Below, piece by piece: positions 1 through 10,612 of a stretch of DNA of 64,000 bases; within the stretch, counting starts at the first letter, position 1, and the number at the start of each line of letters is the position of its first letter. The position numbers were made by a program, and so were the translations under genes. A model generated the notes under the pieces. That model ran no database searches. It was given only the letters and a program-made list of their open reading frames with translations, and had not been told where the DNA came from. Source of the DNA: Rhodoferax sp. GW822-FHT02A01 (GTDB lineage: Bacteria; Pseudomonadota; Gammaproteobacteria; Burkholderiales; Burkholderiaceae_C); NCBI RefSeq assembly GCF_038784515.1, contig NZ_CP152376.1, positions 5,332,001-5,396,000 on the forward strand, in the 5' to 3' direction.

Positions 1-538
1 ACCCCAGCACCGCCATCCAGACAATTTGCGTGGCCGCCAGCATGCGCGCTTCATGCCGTCCGGCACGTGCAGACAGCACAATCACATAAATGGCGTATCC
101 GGCTGCGCCAGCAACAGTGGCTGCATCGGCAGCCCAGTCAGCGCCACCGTCCCAGGACATCAGGCCGATGCCCGAACAAGCGAGGACTGCGGCCAGCACG
201 ACGCGCCAGGACAGTGCATTGCCAATCACCACCCCGAACAGCGGAACCATCAGCACATTCAGGCTGGTGAGGAAGGCGCTGCGATTGCTCGAAATGAACT
301 GCAGACCATAGGCCTGCGCCACGTAGGAAAACAGTACCAAGGCCCCCAGTAACGCACCATCGCGCCACGCTTTGCGCGGCGCGCGCACCGCCCAGGGCAA
401 CATGCAGACTGCCGCCAACAGAAAACGCAAAGCCGAGGTTTCAATACCGCTGAGCTGGGCCGTGGCAATCTTCAAGACGGGGAAGGTGGCACCCCATACC
501 AGGGTGACGAACAACAGGGAAATGACGTGGACATTCAT
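1..538 (-). CDS. EamA/DMT-family exporter, partial (C-terminus beyond the left edge)
   Basis: The minus-strand frame is open from an ATG at 538 to the window edge, giving about 179 codons. The N-terminus is hydrophobic with the family-typical WGATFPVLK stretch after the first membrane helix, then several further helices (AALRFLLAA-like and LNVLMVPLFGVVIG segments). This is the usual pattern of drug/metabolite-transporter superfamily inner-membrane proteins of about 290-300 residues with ten helices, so roughly 40% is missing. The substrate cannot be told from sequence. A strong hairpin separates it from the liv operon upstream, so it is probably transcribed on its own. The start lacks an obvious Shine-Dalgarno site. 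Confidence 0.85.
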   Translation of the reverse strand, partial: MNVHVISLLFVTLVWGATFPVLKIATAQLSGIETSALRFLLAAVCMLPWAVRAPRKAWRDGALLGALVLFSYVAQAYGLQFISSNRSAFLTSLNVLMVPLFGVVIGNALSWRVVLAAVLACSGIGLMSWDGGADWAADAATVAGAAGYAIYVIVLSARAGRHEARMLAATQIVWMAVLG

Positions 539-551
539 GGGGGGAAACCAA

Positions 552-589
552 AAACACGAAAGCCACACGGGGAAGTGCCCGTGTGGCTT
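552..589 (-). terminator. Rho-independent terminator of the liv operon
   Basis: On the minus strand a perfect 12-bp stem (positions 589-578 with 571-560, arms AAGCCACACGGG and CCCGTGTGGCTT) with a 6-nt loop is followed by a T-rich tract. It lies between the livF stop at 612 and the next gene start at 538. Confidence 0.85.
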
Positions 590-611
590 CGCGCAGAAGA
601 AGACGTAGTGC

Positions 612-1331
612 TTATTCGCCCAGATAGGCTGCGCGCACCTTGGGGTCGTTCAGCATCTGCTTGGCGTCACCGCCCATGGTGACGATGCCGGACTCCATCA
701 CATAACCGCGATTGGCAAGCGCCAGTGCGCGGCTGGCGTTTTGCTCCACCAGCAGAATGGTTACGCCTTGTGCATACACGTCACGCACCACTTCGAAGAT
801 CTTGTCGACCATGATGGGCGACAGACCCATGGAAGGCTCGTCCAGCAGCAGCACCTTGGGGCGGCTCATGAGCGCACGGCCCATCGCCAGCATCTGTTGC
901 TCACCGCCCGACATGGTGCCTGCCAATTGGTCCTTGCGCTCCTTCAGACGCGGGAAGATGGCGAACATCTTCTCCATGTCGGTCGCAATATCGGCCTTGT
1001 CGCTGCGGATGTAGGCACCCATCTGCAGGTTTTCGATGATGGTCATGCGGGTGAACACGCCACGGCCTTCCGGCACCATGGCCAGGCCTTGCTTGACCAA
1101 GTCCCAAGGGCCTTGACCCTTGATGCTGCGGCCCAGGTATTCGATGTCACCAGCATTGATGGGAAGGGTGCCAGTAATGGCCTTCATGGTGGTGGTCTTG
1201 CCAGCACCGTTGGAGCCGATCAGGGACACCAGCTCGCCTTCATGCACTTCGAAGTCCACACCCTTGACTGCCTGAATGCCACCGTATGCGACCTTGAGGC
1301 CGGTCACTTTGAGTAAAGTCTGTTTTGTCAT
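612..1331 (-). CDS. livF: High-affinity branched-chain amino acid ABC transporter, ATP-binding protein LivF
   Basis: A 239-residue ABC ATPase of the usual LivF length. Walker A GSNGAGKTT is near residue 37, the ABC signature MSGGEQQM near 140 and Walker B VLLLDEPSMGLSP near 160. It would power uptake of branched-chain amino acids or related substrates with LivG and the permeases LivH and LivM at the inner membrane. It is the last gene of a four-gene minus-strand operon, 11 bp after livG, with GAGGA in front of the ATG. A terminator follows. The exact substrate is inferred: Burkholderiales carry many liv-type systems for amino acids, urea and aromatic acids. Confidence 0.93.
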   Translation of the reverse strand: MTKQTLLKVTGLKVAYGGIQAVKGVDFEVHEGELVSLIGSNGAGKTTTMKAITGTLPINAGDIEYLGRSIKGQGPWDLVKQGLAMVPEGRGVFTRMTIIENLQMGAYIRSDKADIATDMEKMFAIFPRLKERKDQLAGTMSGGEQQMLAMGRALMSRPKVLLLDEPSMGLSPIMVDKIFEVVRDVYAQGVTILLVEQNASRALALANRGYVMESGIVTMGGDAKQMLNDPKVRAAYLGE

Positions 1332-1342
1332 GTGTCTAGTCC

Positions 1343-2113
1343 TCAGTGCCCGCTGGTGCCCAGGTAGGCCTCAATCACTTTTTCGTTCTTCTGTACATCA
1401 GCCGGTGTGCCTTCGGCAATCTGCTTGCCGTAGTCCAGCACCGTGACACGGTCACACAGTCCCATCACCAGCTTCACATCGTGCTCGATCAGCAGGATGG
1501 TGCGGTTGTCCTTGCGGATCTGGTCAATCAGCTCGCGCAGCATGACCTTTTCGGTAGCGTTCATGCCGGCTGCGGGCTCGTCCAGCGCAATCAGTTGCGG
1601 ATCGGTTGCCAGCGCACGGGCAATCTCCAGACGACGCTGGTCACCATAGCTCAGGGTGCGTGCCTTGTAGTCGGTGAACTTACCAATGCCCACGTAGTTC
1701 AGCAACTCCTGGGCACGGGCGGCAATCTCGGCCTCCTCCTTCTTGAAGCTGGGGGTGCGCAGCACCGCGCCAAACAGGCCGGAATGGGTACGGATGTGGC
1801 GACCTACCATCACATTTTCCAGGGCGGTCATTTCAGAGAACAAGCGGATGTTCTGGAAGGTGCGTGCAATGCCGGCCTTGGCCACCAGGTGCACTGCGGT
1901 GGGTTGGTAGGGCTTGCCTGCCAACTCGAAACTGCCGCTGTCGGGCGTGTAGAGCCCAGTCAGCACGTTGAAGAAAGTGGTCTTGCCGGCGCCATTGGGG
2001 CCGATCAGGCCATACACCTGGCCACGCTTGATATTGATGCCCACATCGCTCAGGGCCTGCAGGCCGCCAAAGCGCTTGGACACACCGGAGACGTTCAATA
2101 CGGTATCTGTCAT
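1343..2113 (-). CDS. livG: High-affinity branched-chain amino acid ABC transporter, ATP-binding protein LivG
   Basis: A 256-residue ABC ATPase. Walker A GPNGAGKTT lies near residue 37, the signature LSYGDQRRLEIA near 155 and Walker B IALDEPAAGMN near 175; the AAGMN form is typical of LivG. The frame is open upstream to 2188, but the ATG at 2113 (MTDTVLNVSGV) matches family N-termini and avoids a long overlap with livM. It sits between livM and livF in one operon and would pair with LivF as the second ATPase. Confidence 0.93.
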   Translation of the reverse strand: MTDTVLNVSGVSKRFGGLQALSDVGINIKRGQVYGLIGPNGAGKTTFFNVLTGLYTPDSGSFELAGKPYQPTAVHLVAKAGIARTFQNIRLFSEMTALENVMVGRHIRTHSGLFGAVLRTPSFKKEEAEIAARAQELLNYVGIGKFTDYKARTLSYGDQRRLEIARALATDPQLIALDEPAAGMNATEKVMLRELIDQIRKDNRTILLIEHDVKLVMGLCDRVTVLDYGKQIAEGTPADVQKNEKVIEAYLGTSGH

Positions 2114-2132
2114 GTTGGTATTTCCCACTGCT

Positions 2133-3218
2133 TCAGGATTTGGCCGTCTGCAAGGACTTGCCGTGCTCGGGTGAGGGCCACAGGCCACGCGGCCTGGAGA
2201 GCATGATGGTGATCATGGCCAATGCAATCAGCAGTTGACGGAGAATGGACGCATCCAGTCGACCGCCGGTAGCAGCTTGCAGGGGGCCTGCGACGAAGCG
2301 CAGCACTTCGGGCAGAGCTGACAGCAGCACAGCGCCCAGCACCACGCCGGGCAAATGCCCCACACCGCCAAGCACCACCATGGCCACGATCATCACCGAC
2401 TCCATCAGGGTGAAAGACTCTGGCGAAATGAAGCCCTGGAAGGCACCGAACATCACACCCGACACACCACCAAAGGTGGCGCCCATGCCGAAAGCCAGCA
2501 GCTTCATGTTGCGGGTGTTGATGCCCATGGCCTTGGCCGCAATTTCGTCTTCACGGATGGCCATCCAGGCGCGTCCCACACGCGAGAGTTCCAGGCGGTG
2601 GCAGATGACGATACTGAAGAGCACCAGCACCAGGAACAGGTAGTAATACAGCGAGACGGAGGCGATTTCAAAGCCACCGACCGATACCTTCTTGCCCAGA
2701 TCCAGCCCGAAGAAGTGCAGCGAGTCGATCGAGCTGATGCCCTTGGGGCCGTTGGTGATGTTGATGGGCGCGTCCAGGTTGTTCATGAACACGCGGATGA
2801 TTTCGCCGAAGCCCAGTGTCACAATGGCAAGGTAGTCACCACGCAAACGCAAGGTAGGCGCGCCCAGCAGCACGCCAAACAGACCTGCCAGACCGGCACC
2901 GGCGGGGATGATCACCCATAGCGGCTGGTGCAGTCCATTGGGAAAGGTCTGCGCAATGAACTCGAAGGATTCCGACAAGTGCGGCGAAGACAGCAGGCCA
3001 TACATGTAAGCGCCAATGGCAAAGAAAGCCACATAGCCCAAGTCCAGCAGACCGGCGTAACCCACCACAATGTTCAGACCCAGCGAGAGCAGCACATAGA
3101 GCAAGGCCACGTCGGCAATACGCACCCAGGCATTGCCAAAGCTTTGCAGAAACAGCGGCAGCACGATCAGCGCAATACCCGCAGCAAGGAAAGTGACGAT
3201 TTTCTTTTGTTGTGTCAT
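2133..3218 (-). CDS. livM: Branched-chain amino acid ABC transporter permease LivM
   Basis: A 361-residue multi-spanning permease with LivM hallmarks: GYAGLLDLGYVAFFAIGAY in the N-terminal third and the cytoplasmic EAA-like loop SRVGRAWMAIREDEIAA. The ATG at 3218 is preceded by GAGGAGAAC, a good ribosome-binding site, so the upstream in-frame start at 3257, which would overlap livH, is not needed. The gene lies 13 bp after livH and 19 bp before livG. LivM and LivH together form the membrane channel. Confidence 0.93.
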   Translation of the reverse strand: MTQQKKIVTFLAAGIALIVLPLFLQSFGNAWVRIADVALLYVLLSLGLNIVVGYAGLLDLGYVAFFAIGAYMYGLLSSPHLSESFEFIAQTFPNGLHQPLWVIIPAGAGLAGLFGVLLGAPTLRLRGDYLAIVTLGFGEIIRVFMNNLDAPINITNGPKGISSIDSLHFFGLDLGKKVSVGGFEIASVSLYYYLFLVLVLFSIVICHRLELSRVGRAWMAIREDEIAAKAMGINTRNMKLLAFGMGATFGGVSGVMFGAFQGFISPESFTLMESVMIVAMVVLGGVGHLPGVVLGAVLLSALPEVLRFVAGPLQAATGGRLDASILRQLLIALAMITIMLSRPRGLWPSPEHGKSLQTAKS

Positions 3219-3231
3219 GTTGATGTTCTCC

Positions 3232-4161
3232 TCACGCACGGTCAGCAACACGCTCACCCAGCAAGCCCGAAGGACGCAAGGTCAACACAATGATCAGCAC
3301 GATGAAGGCAAAAATGTCGGAGTAATTGCTTCCCAGCACACCACCGGTCAAGTCGCCGATGTAGCCCGCACCGATGGACTCGATCAGGCCCAGCAGGATC
3401 GCGCCGACCACGGCGCCAGCCAGATTGCCGATGCCACCGAACACAGCCGCAGTGAAGGCCTTGAGGCCAGGCAGGAAGCCCATGGCATGTTGTGCCGTAC
3501 CGTAATTGGAGGCATACATCACACCGGCAATGGCAGCCAGCACGGCACCGATGATGAAGGTCGCAGAAATCACCATATCAGGCTTGACACCCATCAAACC
3601 CGCCACACGGGGGTTCTCGGCGGTGGCGCGCATGGCGCGACCGAGCTTGGTGTAATTGACCAGCCACATCAGCAGTGCCAACGAAACGGCAGTCACGCCC
3701 AGGATCATCACCTGGGTCGGCGTGATCACTGCCCCGGCAATATCAATGGGCGTGCTGGGCAGCAGCGTGGGATAGGACTTGTAGTTGGGCTTCCAGATGA
3801 TCATGGCCAGCGTCTGCAAGAGGATGGACATGCCGATGGCGGTGATCAAGGGGGCCAGCTTGGGACTGTTGCGCAAGGGGCGGTAGGCGATCTTCTCAAT
3901 CAGGAAGTTGAGAGTGGCTGCCACCACGCACGCTATGACGAGTGCAATGAAGAGGAGCACAAACCCTGGGATGCCGGGCATCGCGGGCTGCAGCCAGCCA
4001 ATGACGGTCCAACTGGTCAATGCCCCCACCATCATGACCTCACCATGGGCGAAGTTGATGAGGTTGATGATGCCGTACACCATCGTGTAGCCCAGCGCGA
4101 TGAGCGCATACATGCTACCTAACACCAGACCGTTGATGATCTGCTGTACCAATATATCCAT
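3232..4161 (-). CDS. livH: Branched-chain amino acid ABC transporter permease LivH
   Basis: A 309-residue inner-membrane permease. The N-terminus (GLVLGSMYALIALGYTMVYG, then NFAHGEVMM) is the LivH signature, and the EAA-type loop TKLGRAMRATAENPRVAGL is present. It is the first gene of the liv operon, preceded by GGAG eight bases before the ATG. No periplasmic binding protein (LivK/LivJ) gene is present up to rarA, so the operon's receptor must be encoded elsewhere or shared. Confidence 0.94.
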   Translation of the reverse strand: MDILVQQIINGLVLGSMYALIALGYTMVYGIINLINFAHGEVMMVGALTSWTVIGWLQPAMPGIPGFVLLFIALVIACVVAATLNFLIEKIAYRPLRNSPKLAPLITAIGMSILLQTLAMIIWKPNYKSYPTLLPSTPIDIAGAVITPTQVMILGVTAVSLALLMWLVNYTKLGRAMRATAENPRVAGLMGVKPDMVISATFIIGAVLAAIAGVMYASNYGTAQHAMGFLPGLKAFTAAVFGGIGNLAGAVVGAILLGLIESIGAGYIGDLTGGVLGSNYSDIFAFIVLIIVLTLRPSGLLGERVADRA

Positions 4162-4381
4162 AAACTTATCTCCGATTTGTGGCCGGCGCCTGAACCAACA
4201 AGCTGTGTTTGCATTTTGTTGACAAGCGGTTCGGCCTTGTGGGCTCTACCAGTTCCTAGCAAGAAACTCGCCACATTGGGTTTGGTGGCGCTTGAGTGGG
4301 GGGGATTGTAGCGAAAGGGGGCGGTGTTTCAGTCGCAGCGCGGCGGGGGTTTACCCTCGCGCGGTCGCGAATCATGGCCCA

Positions 4382-5686
4382 TTAGTCGCTCTTATGTTTT
4401 TTTTGGTTGAGCGCATGCAAGGTTCGCATTTTCTCGGCAATGCGAATTTCCAGCCCGCGCTCCACAGGCTGGTAAAAACGTTGATCCTGCAAGCCATCGG
4501 GCAGGTATTGCTCGCCCGCGGCGAATCCATCCTCTTCATCATGGGCGTATCGGTAGCCCTTGCCGTAGTCCAGTTCCTTCATGAGCTTGGTCGGTGCATT
4601 GCGCAGGTGCATGGGCACCGGGCGTGTGCCGTCCTTCTTGATGAATGACTTGGCAGCGTTGTAAGCCTTGTAGACCGCGTTGGACTTGGGAGCCACAGCC
4701 AGATAGACCACGCATTCGGCCAACGCCAGCTCACCTTCCGGGGTGCCCAGGCGCTCATATACGTCGGCGGCATCCAGTGCCAGTCGCAGGGCGCGTGGGT
4801 CCGCCAGACCGATGTCTTCACTGGCCATGCGAATCAGTCGGCGCGCCATGTAGCGCGGGTCGGCACCACCATCGAGCATGCGTACAAACCAATACAGCGA
4901 GGCATCCGGGTCCGATCCACGCACACTTTTGTGCAGCGCCGAGATGGTGTCATAAAACTGCTCGCCCCCTTTGTCATAGCGGCGCATGCGTTCGCCCAGC
5001 ACCTTGAGCAGCCAGACGTCGGAGATCTCGGCAATCTTCTCCTGCATGGCGGCAATGGCCAGCGTCTCCAGCGTATTGAGCAGGCGTCGCGCATCGCCAT
5101 CAGCATATGCAATCAGGCGATCCACTGCAGCCGCTTCAATCGCCGGCAGCGTGCTCTCGGCAATGGCCCGCTCCACGATCTGCTGCATGTCCTGCGGCCC
5201 CAACGACTGCAGCACGTAGACCGCAGCACGCGACAGCAGCGCCGAATTCACTTCGAAAGAAGGGTTCTCCGTGGTCGCCCCAATGAACGTGAACAGCCCA
5301 CTTTCCACGTGTGGGAGAAAGGCATCCTGTTGACTCTTGTTGAAGCGATGCACCTCATCAACAAACACGATGGTGCGTCGCTGCTCCAAACCGTCGCGTG
5401 CGGTTTGTGCCTGCTCCACCGCATCGCGTATGTCCTTGACACCGCCCAATACCGCGCTGATGGTGATGAACTGCGCATCAAAGGCGTCGGCCATCAGTCG
5501 TGCAATGGTGGTCTTGCCGGTGCCCGGCGGCCCCCACAGGATGCAGCTGTGCGGTTGACCGGATTCGAAAGCCAGACGCAAAGCCATGCCCGGCCCCAGC
5601 AGATGCTGCTGACCAATGACCTCGCCCAGACTCTTGGGACGCAGGCGTTCGGCCAATGGCTGGTGATTCGGCGCTGGCTTGGCCAT
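4382..5686 (-). CDS. rarA: Replication-associated recombination protein A (RarA/MgsA AAA+ ATPase)
   Basis: A 434-residue AAA+ ATPase close to the length of E. coli RarA. N-terminal [16 protein letters not shown] is the family signature; Walker A GPPGTGKT is at residues 52-59, and Walker B/DExH-like [10 protein letters not shown] is near 110. The second half holds the family-specific tetramerisation region ([13 protein letters not shown] and later YLPDGLQ). RarA is related to clamp-loader subunits and acts at stalled replication forks. It follows lolA by 7 bp in the conserved ftsK-lolA-rarA order. Downstream, 4162-4381 holds only a weak hairpin (4269-4290) and the livH promoter region. Confidence 0.95.
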   Translation of the reverse strand: MAKPAPNHQPLAERLRPKSLGEVIGQQHLLGPGMALRLAFESGQPHSCILWGPPGTGKTTIARLMADAFDAQFITISAVLGGVKDIRDAVEQAQTARDGLEQRRTIVFVDEVHRFNKSQQDAFLPHVESGLFTFIGATTENPSFEVNSALLSRAAVYVLQSLGPQDMQQIVERAIAESTLPAIEAAAVDRLIAYADGDARRLLNTLETLAIAAMQEKIAEISDVWLLKVLGERMRRYDKGGEQFYDTISALHKSVRGSDPDASLYWFVRMLDGGADPRYMARRLIRMASEDIGLADPRALRLALDAADVYERLGTPEGELALAECVVYLAVAPKSNAVYKAYNAAKSFIKKDGTRPVPMHLRNAPTKLMKELDYGKGYRYAHDEEDGFAAGEQYLPDGLQDQRFYQPVERGLEIRIAEKMRTLHALNQKKHKSD

Positions 5687-5693
5687 AAGGAGG

Positions 5694-6329
5694 CTATTGC
5701 TGGATCACGTCAGCGCCCGCAGGCGGCTTGAATTGAAATGCCCCTGCATCCAAGGGTGCGTTGACGCGCAGATTGCTGAACCGCATGACCGAGCGCTGTC
5801 CAAAACTGTCCACAATTTCCAACACCGACAGCTCCACCCCTTGAAAACCGACGCGCACGGACTGCAGCAAGCCGTCCTTGGCCTTGGGACTCGCCAGCAC
5901 CCATTCAAGACCGTCCTTGTCGGGCGCGGACGTCAGCACAAAGTCTGCCTGCAGTGCCTTGAGATCGGGAGCCGAGGCAATGACTGCCGCAGGGCTGGAA
6001 GCCAGCGCCGTCGATTGCTTGCGCGACGTCACCTGATTCAGATCTACGTCATACAGCCACAGCGTCTGTCCGTCGGCAACAATGGTTTGCTCGAACGGCT
6101 TGCGATAGTTGAAGCGAAAGCGGCTGGGGCGTGCAAACTCAAAGACGCCGCTGGAAGTCTTGGTGCGCACGGGTTGCCCCTCTTTGGTCGGCGCGGTCAC
6201 CGTCTGCGTGAAGTCGGCACGCCCGGTCTTGGCCGTTTTGACAAACTGCTCCAGGCTATCCAGCCCGGACGCGTTTGCAGTGATGGCCGTGGCGGCCAGC
6301 AGCCCGAAGGCAAAAAGTTTTTTCAGCAT
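5694..6329 (-). CDS. lolA: Outer-membrane lipoprotein carrier protein LolA
   Basis: A 211-residue periplasmic protein starting MLKKLFAFGLLAATAITANA, a clear Sec signal peptide, so the mature part begins near residue 21. The family pattern GRADFTQTV and the FRWNYRKPFEQ-like stretch (here FRFNYRKPFEQTIVADG) mark LolA. It collects lipoproteins released by LolCDE and hands them to LolB at the outer membrane. It starts 2 bp after the ftsK stop and ends 7 bp before rarA, so the three genes are probably cotranscribed. Confidence 0.94.
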   Translation of the reverse strand: MLKKLFAFGLLAATAITANASGLDSLEQFVKTAKTGRADFTQTVTAPTKEGQPVRTKTSSGVFEFARPSRFRFNYRKPFEQTIVADGQTLWLYDVDLNQVTSRKQSTALASSPAAVIASAPDLKALQADFVLTSAPDKDGLEWVLASPKAKDGLLQSVRVGFQGVELSVLEIVDSFGQRSVMRFSNLRVNAPLDAGAFQFKPPAGADVIQQ

Positions 6330-6331
6330 GA

Positions 6332-8677
6332 TTATTCGTTGCGCGCGGGCACCAGGATGTCGCGCTGGCCGCTGCTGCTCATGGAGCTCACAAGACCAGC
6401 CTTTTCCATGTCTTCCACCAGCCGGGCCGCGCGGTTGTAGCCGATCTTGAGGTGGCGTTGTACCAGGGAAATGCTGGCCTTGCGATTCTTGAGCACAACT
6501 TCCACGGCCTGGTCGTACATGGGATCTTTTTCGCCTCCGGCTTCACCCAACATGCCACCATCCTCGCCATCGACGGTGCCACCCTCCAGAATACCTTCGA
6601 TGTAGTTGGGCTCACCACCTTGCTCCTTGAGGTAGCTCACCACGCGATGAACCTCATCGTCGCTCACAAACGCGCCATGCACCCGGATCGGCAAGCCCGT
6701 ACCACTGGGCATGTAGAGCATGTCACCCATGCCCAGCAGGGCCTCGGCCCCCATCTGGTCTAGGATGGTGCGGCTGTCGATCTTGCTGCTCACCTGGAAT
6801 GCGATGCGCGTCGGTATGTTGGCCTTGATCAGGCCGGTAATCACATCCACGCTGGGGCGCTGTGTGGCAAGGATCAGGTGGATACCTGCAGCGCGGGCTT
6901 TCTGCGCCAGCCGTGCAATGAGCTCTTCAATCTTCTTGCCAACCACCATCATCAGGTCAGCCAGCTCATCGATCACCACCACGATGTGGGGCAGACGCTC
7001 CAGTGGCTCGGGGCTTTCGGGCGTCAGGCTGAACGGGTTGTAGACGAACTCGCCCTTGGCCTTGGCTTCGTCAATCTTGGCATTGAAGCCAGCCAGATTG
7101 CGAACGCCCATCTTGCTCATGAGTTTGTAGCGCTTTTCCATTTCGGCCACGCACCAGTTCAAACCATTGGAGGCCTGCTTCATGTCGGTCACGACCGGAC
7201 ACAGCAGATGGGGAATGCCTTCATACACCGACATTTCCAGCATCTTGGGGTCTATCATCAGCAACCGCACATCGCGTGCCTCGGCCTTGTAGAGCAGGCT
7301 CAAAATCATGGCATTGATACCCACCGATTTGCCGGAGCCGGTGGTACCGGCCACCAGCACGTGCGGCATCTTGGCGAGATCGGCCACGATGGGGTTGCCG
7401 ATGATGTCCTTGCCCAGGCCCATGCTGAGCATGGACTTGGCCTCGTTGTAGACCTGCGAACCCAGAATCTCGGAAAGGCGAATGCTCTGGCGTTTGGCAT
7501 TGGGCAACTCCAGCGCCATGTAGTTCTTGCCAGGAATGGTCTCCACCACACGGATGGACACCAGACTGAGCGAGCGCGCCAGATCCTTGGCCAGCCCCAC
7601 GATCTGCGAGCCCTTGACCCCTGTGGCCGGCTCGATCTCGTAACGGGTAATCACCGGCCCGGGTTGGGCCAGTACCACACGCACCTCCACACCAAAATCC
7701 TTCAGCCGCTTTTCGATCATGCGGCTGGTCATTTCCAGCGTCTCGGGCGAAACGGTTTCCTGCCGTTGCAATGCTTCGTCGAGCAAAGCCACCTGTGGCA
7801 GCTTGGAATCCGGCATCTCGCTGAAAAGCGGTTTCTGGCGTTCCTTGGCTACGCGGGTACTTTGCGGCACATCCACGTGCAGCGGCGGCTCAATAATGAC
7901 TGGCTGCGGATGGTGCTGCACGATTTCCTCGCGCTCCTCGATCACCACTTCCTCACGCTCACGCATGGCCTGCTGGCCGATCTCAAAGTCCTGCGCCATT
8001 TCGCGCTTTTCCCGCTGGGATTCCACAAAGGAATAGATCCAGGCACCCAAGCGCTCCGCCACTTGCAGCCAGGAGAAGCGGAACACCAGCGAGCAACCGA
8101 CCAGGCCCAGAACGATGGCCACCAGGCCTGAGCCAGCAAAACCCAGCCAGCGCACACTCCACGCGCCCAGCACATAACCCAGCACGCCTCCGCTGTGACC
8201 CGGCAGCAGACTTTCGAATCGGTACAAACGTGTCCACTCCAACGTGGTGCTGCTGAAAAGAAGCAGGACCAGCCCGAGCCAGAATGTCCAGCGGTGGCTG
8301 AAAGCAGGTGATTGGGCTGATGCAGCGGTGTGACCTTCCGGCTGCAGCCCGTCCCCGCGCAGCCGCTGGGCAAGCATGGCCAACCATTGACGCAAGCAGA
8401 CGGCCAGCCCCCACCAGGCCGAAAAGCCCAGCAAAAAGTAACTCATATCCGCCATCCAGGCACCCAGGCGCCCGGCGCGGTTCATCACGGCCAAACCGGT
8501 ACCCGAGGTAGACCAGGCCGCATCCTGCGGCGAATAGCTCAGCATGGCGATCAGCCAGACGGCTATCACGATAAATCCGGCCACCAGGGCCAGTTCGTTG
8601 GCAAAACGTGCCAAACCGGTAGGAGTCGGTGTTGGCCGTGGGCCGGAAGACTGAAGAGTGTGTAGCGAATATGTCAT
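6332..8677 (-). CDS. ftsK: DNA translocase FtsK
   Basis: A 781-residue FtsK: N-terminal segment with four hydrophobic helices (about residues 30-200), a charged linker rich in Glu (about 210-290), then the motor. Walker [13 protein letters not shown] is near residue 445 and Walker [14 protein letters not shown] near 580. The C-terminal gamma winged-helix ([20 protein letters not shown]) recognises KOPS. It coordinates chromosome dimer resolution and septation. The linker is short compared with the 1329-residue E. coli protein, as usual in betaproteobacteria. A TTG two codons upstream (8683) is an alternative start; the ATG at 8677 was chosen. Confidence 0.95.
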   Translation of the reverse strand: MTYSLHTLQSSGPRPTPTPTGLARFANELALVAGFIVIAVWLIAMLSYSPQDAAWSTSGTGLAVMNRAGRLGAWMADMSYFLLGFSAWWGLAVCLRQWLAMLAQRLRGDGLQPEGHTAASAQSPAFSHRWTFWLGLVLLLFSSTTLEWTRLYRFESLLPGHSGGVLGYVLGAWSVRWLGFAGSGLVAIVLGLVGCSLVFRFSWLQVAERLGAWIYSFVESQREKREMAQDFEIGQQAMREREEVVIEEREEIVQHHPQPVIIEPPLHVDVPQSTRVAKERQKPLFSEMPDSKLPQVALLDEALQRQETVSPETLEMTSRMIEKRLKDFGVEVRVVLAQPGPVITRYEIEPATGVKGSQIVGLAKDLARSLSLVSIRVVETIPGKNYMALELPNAKRQSIRLSEILGSQVYNEAKSMLSMGLGKDIIGNPIVADLAKMPHVLVAGTTGSGKSVGINAMILSLLYKAEARDVRLLMIDPKMLEMSVYEGIPHLLCPVVTDMKQASNGLNWCVAEMEKRYKLMSKMGVRNLAGFNAKIDEAKAKGEFVYNPFSLTPESPEPLERLPHIVVVIDELADLMMVVGKKIEELIARLAQKARAAGIHLILATQRPSVDVITGLIKANIPTRIAFQVSSKIDSRTILDQMGAEALLGMGDMLYMPSGTGLPIRVHGAFVSDDEVHRVVSYLKEQGGEPNYIEGILEGGTVDGEDGGMLGEAGGEKDPMYDQAVEVVLKNRKASISLVQRHLKIGYNRAARLVEDMEKAGLVSSMSSSGQRDILVPARNE

Positions 8678-9819
<1,142 letters not shown>

Positions 9820-9820
9820 C

Positions 9821-9952
9821 AGAGGCTTTGCTGGAAACAGCACAGGGTTACCGCCACCCTTTTTCTTGGCGAGGTGAGGTCTTGGCGAGATCGGCGTGCC
9901 TGTATGGCACGCGCGGATCGTGAGTTAAGACCGTTTCAATCGGAGTGTCCTC
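9821..9952 (+). ncRNA. Structured 5' leader of rpmB-rpmG mRNA
   Basis: The roughly 130-nt untranslated leader folds by eye into three hairpins. The first is TGCTG-GAAA-CAGCA (9829-9842), with a GNRA-type loop. The second is AGGGT/ACCCT (9844-9860). The third is a large interrupted helix: GGTCTT 9878-9883 with AAGACC 9927-9932, GATC 9889-9892 with GATC 9916-9919, and GCGTGCC 9894-9900 with GGCACGC 9906-9912. There is no T run, so simple attenuation is unlikely. A role as a ribosomal-protein autoregulatory leader is inference. Confidence 0.5.
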
Positions 9953-10186
9953 ATGGCACGCGTATGCGAAGTAACGGGTAAAGGCCCGATGGTCGGAAAC
10001 AACGTTTCCCACGCCAACAACAAAACCAAGCGCCGGTTCCTGCCGAACCTGCAATACCGCCGTTTCTGGGTGGAGTCTGAAAATCGCTGGGTTCGCCTGC
10101 GCATTTCCAACGCCGGCCTTCGTCTGATCGACAAGAACGGTATCGACTCTGTGCTCGCCGATTTGCGCGCACGTGGCCAAGCTTAA
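9953..10186 (+). CDS. rpmB: 50S ribosomal protein L28
   Basis: A 77-residue basic protein with the L28 start [21 protein letters not shown] and the conserved [11 protein letters not shown] stretch. It has the usual bacterial length and only one cysteine, i.e. the zinc-free form. GGAG at 9942-9945 is spaced seven bases from the ATG. It is followed 13 bp later by rpmG, the common rpmB-rpmG pair of the large subunit. Confidence 0.97.
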   Translation: MARVCEVTGKGPMVGNNVSHANNKTKRRFLPNLQYRRFWVESENRWVRLRISNAGLRLIDKNGIDSVLADLRARGQA

Positions 10187-10199
10187 GGAGTAGAGCACC

Positions 10200-10370
10200 A
10201 TGGCAACCAAAGGCGGACGCGAAAAAATCAAGCTGGAATCTACAGCTGGCACCGGTCACTTCTACACCACCAGCAAGAACAAGAAGACCATGCCCGAGAA
10301 GATGCTGATCAAGAAATTTGATCCCAAGGCTCGCAAGCATGTGGAATACAAGGAAATGAAGCTGAAGTAA
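10200..10370 (+). CDS. rpmG: 50S ribosomal protein L33
   Basis: A 56-residue protein starting [20 protein letters not shown] and containing FYTTSKNKK and [15 protein letters not shown], the diagnostic L33 segments. It has no cysteines, so it is the zinc-independent (C-minus) form usual in proteobacteria. AAGGAG stands eight bases before the ATG. It is the second and last gene after the rpmB promoter; a terminator follows within 25 bp. Confidence 0.97.
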   Translation: MATKGGREKIKLESTAGTGHFYTTSKNKKTMPEKMLIKKFDPKARKHVEYKEMKLK

Positions 10371-10391
10371 TTCAGGCTTCCCTTGAATCCC

Positions 10392-10420
10392 AAAAGCCCG
10401 CTCTCATGCGGGCTTTTTTG
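10392..10420 (+). terminator. Rho-independent terminator of rpmB-rpmG
   Basis: AAAAGCCCGC (10392-10401) pairs with GCGGGCTTTT (10408-10417) around a 6-nt loop and is followed by a T run, 21 bp after the rpmG stop. Confidence 0.92.
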
Positions 10421-10461
10421 CGTCTGAACCTTTTGCATTTGATGTCTTTTGTATCTCGCCC

Positions 10462-10553
10462 GCGCTTGGCAAGGGACAGGCCTTTTGCTCCGTGTCCCCC
10501 GGGCTTCGCCCTCCTCCTTTACCTGCGCAAAAGGCCTGTCCCTTGCCAAGCGC
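10462..10553 (+). repeat. Palindromic element, copy A (27-bp perfect arms, conserved core)
   Basis: Arms 10462-10488 and 10527-10553 are perfectly complementary over 27 bp. The 38-nt centre has two conserved shoulders, TCCGTGTCCCCC (10489-10500) and TCCTCCTTTACCTGC (10512-10526), around a small hairpin GGGC-TTC-GCCC (10501-10511). The arm ends next to the core (TTTTGC and GCAAAA) are shared with copy B; the outer arm sequence is not. It lies after the rpmG terminator in a region with no credible gene. Any mobility or RNA function is unknown. Confidence 0.88.
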
Positions 10554-10612
10554 TGGAGTGGTCGGCGCACCAAAAAGCGATCTCCAAAGCAGTTGACGCC
10601 CCTCTTCTCGCA

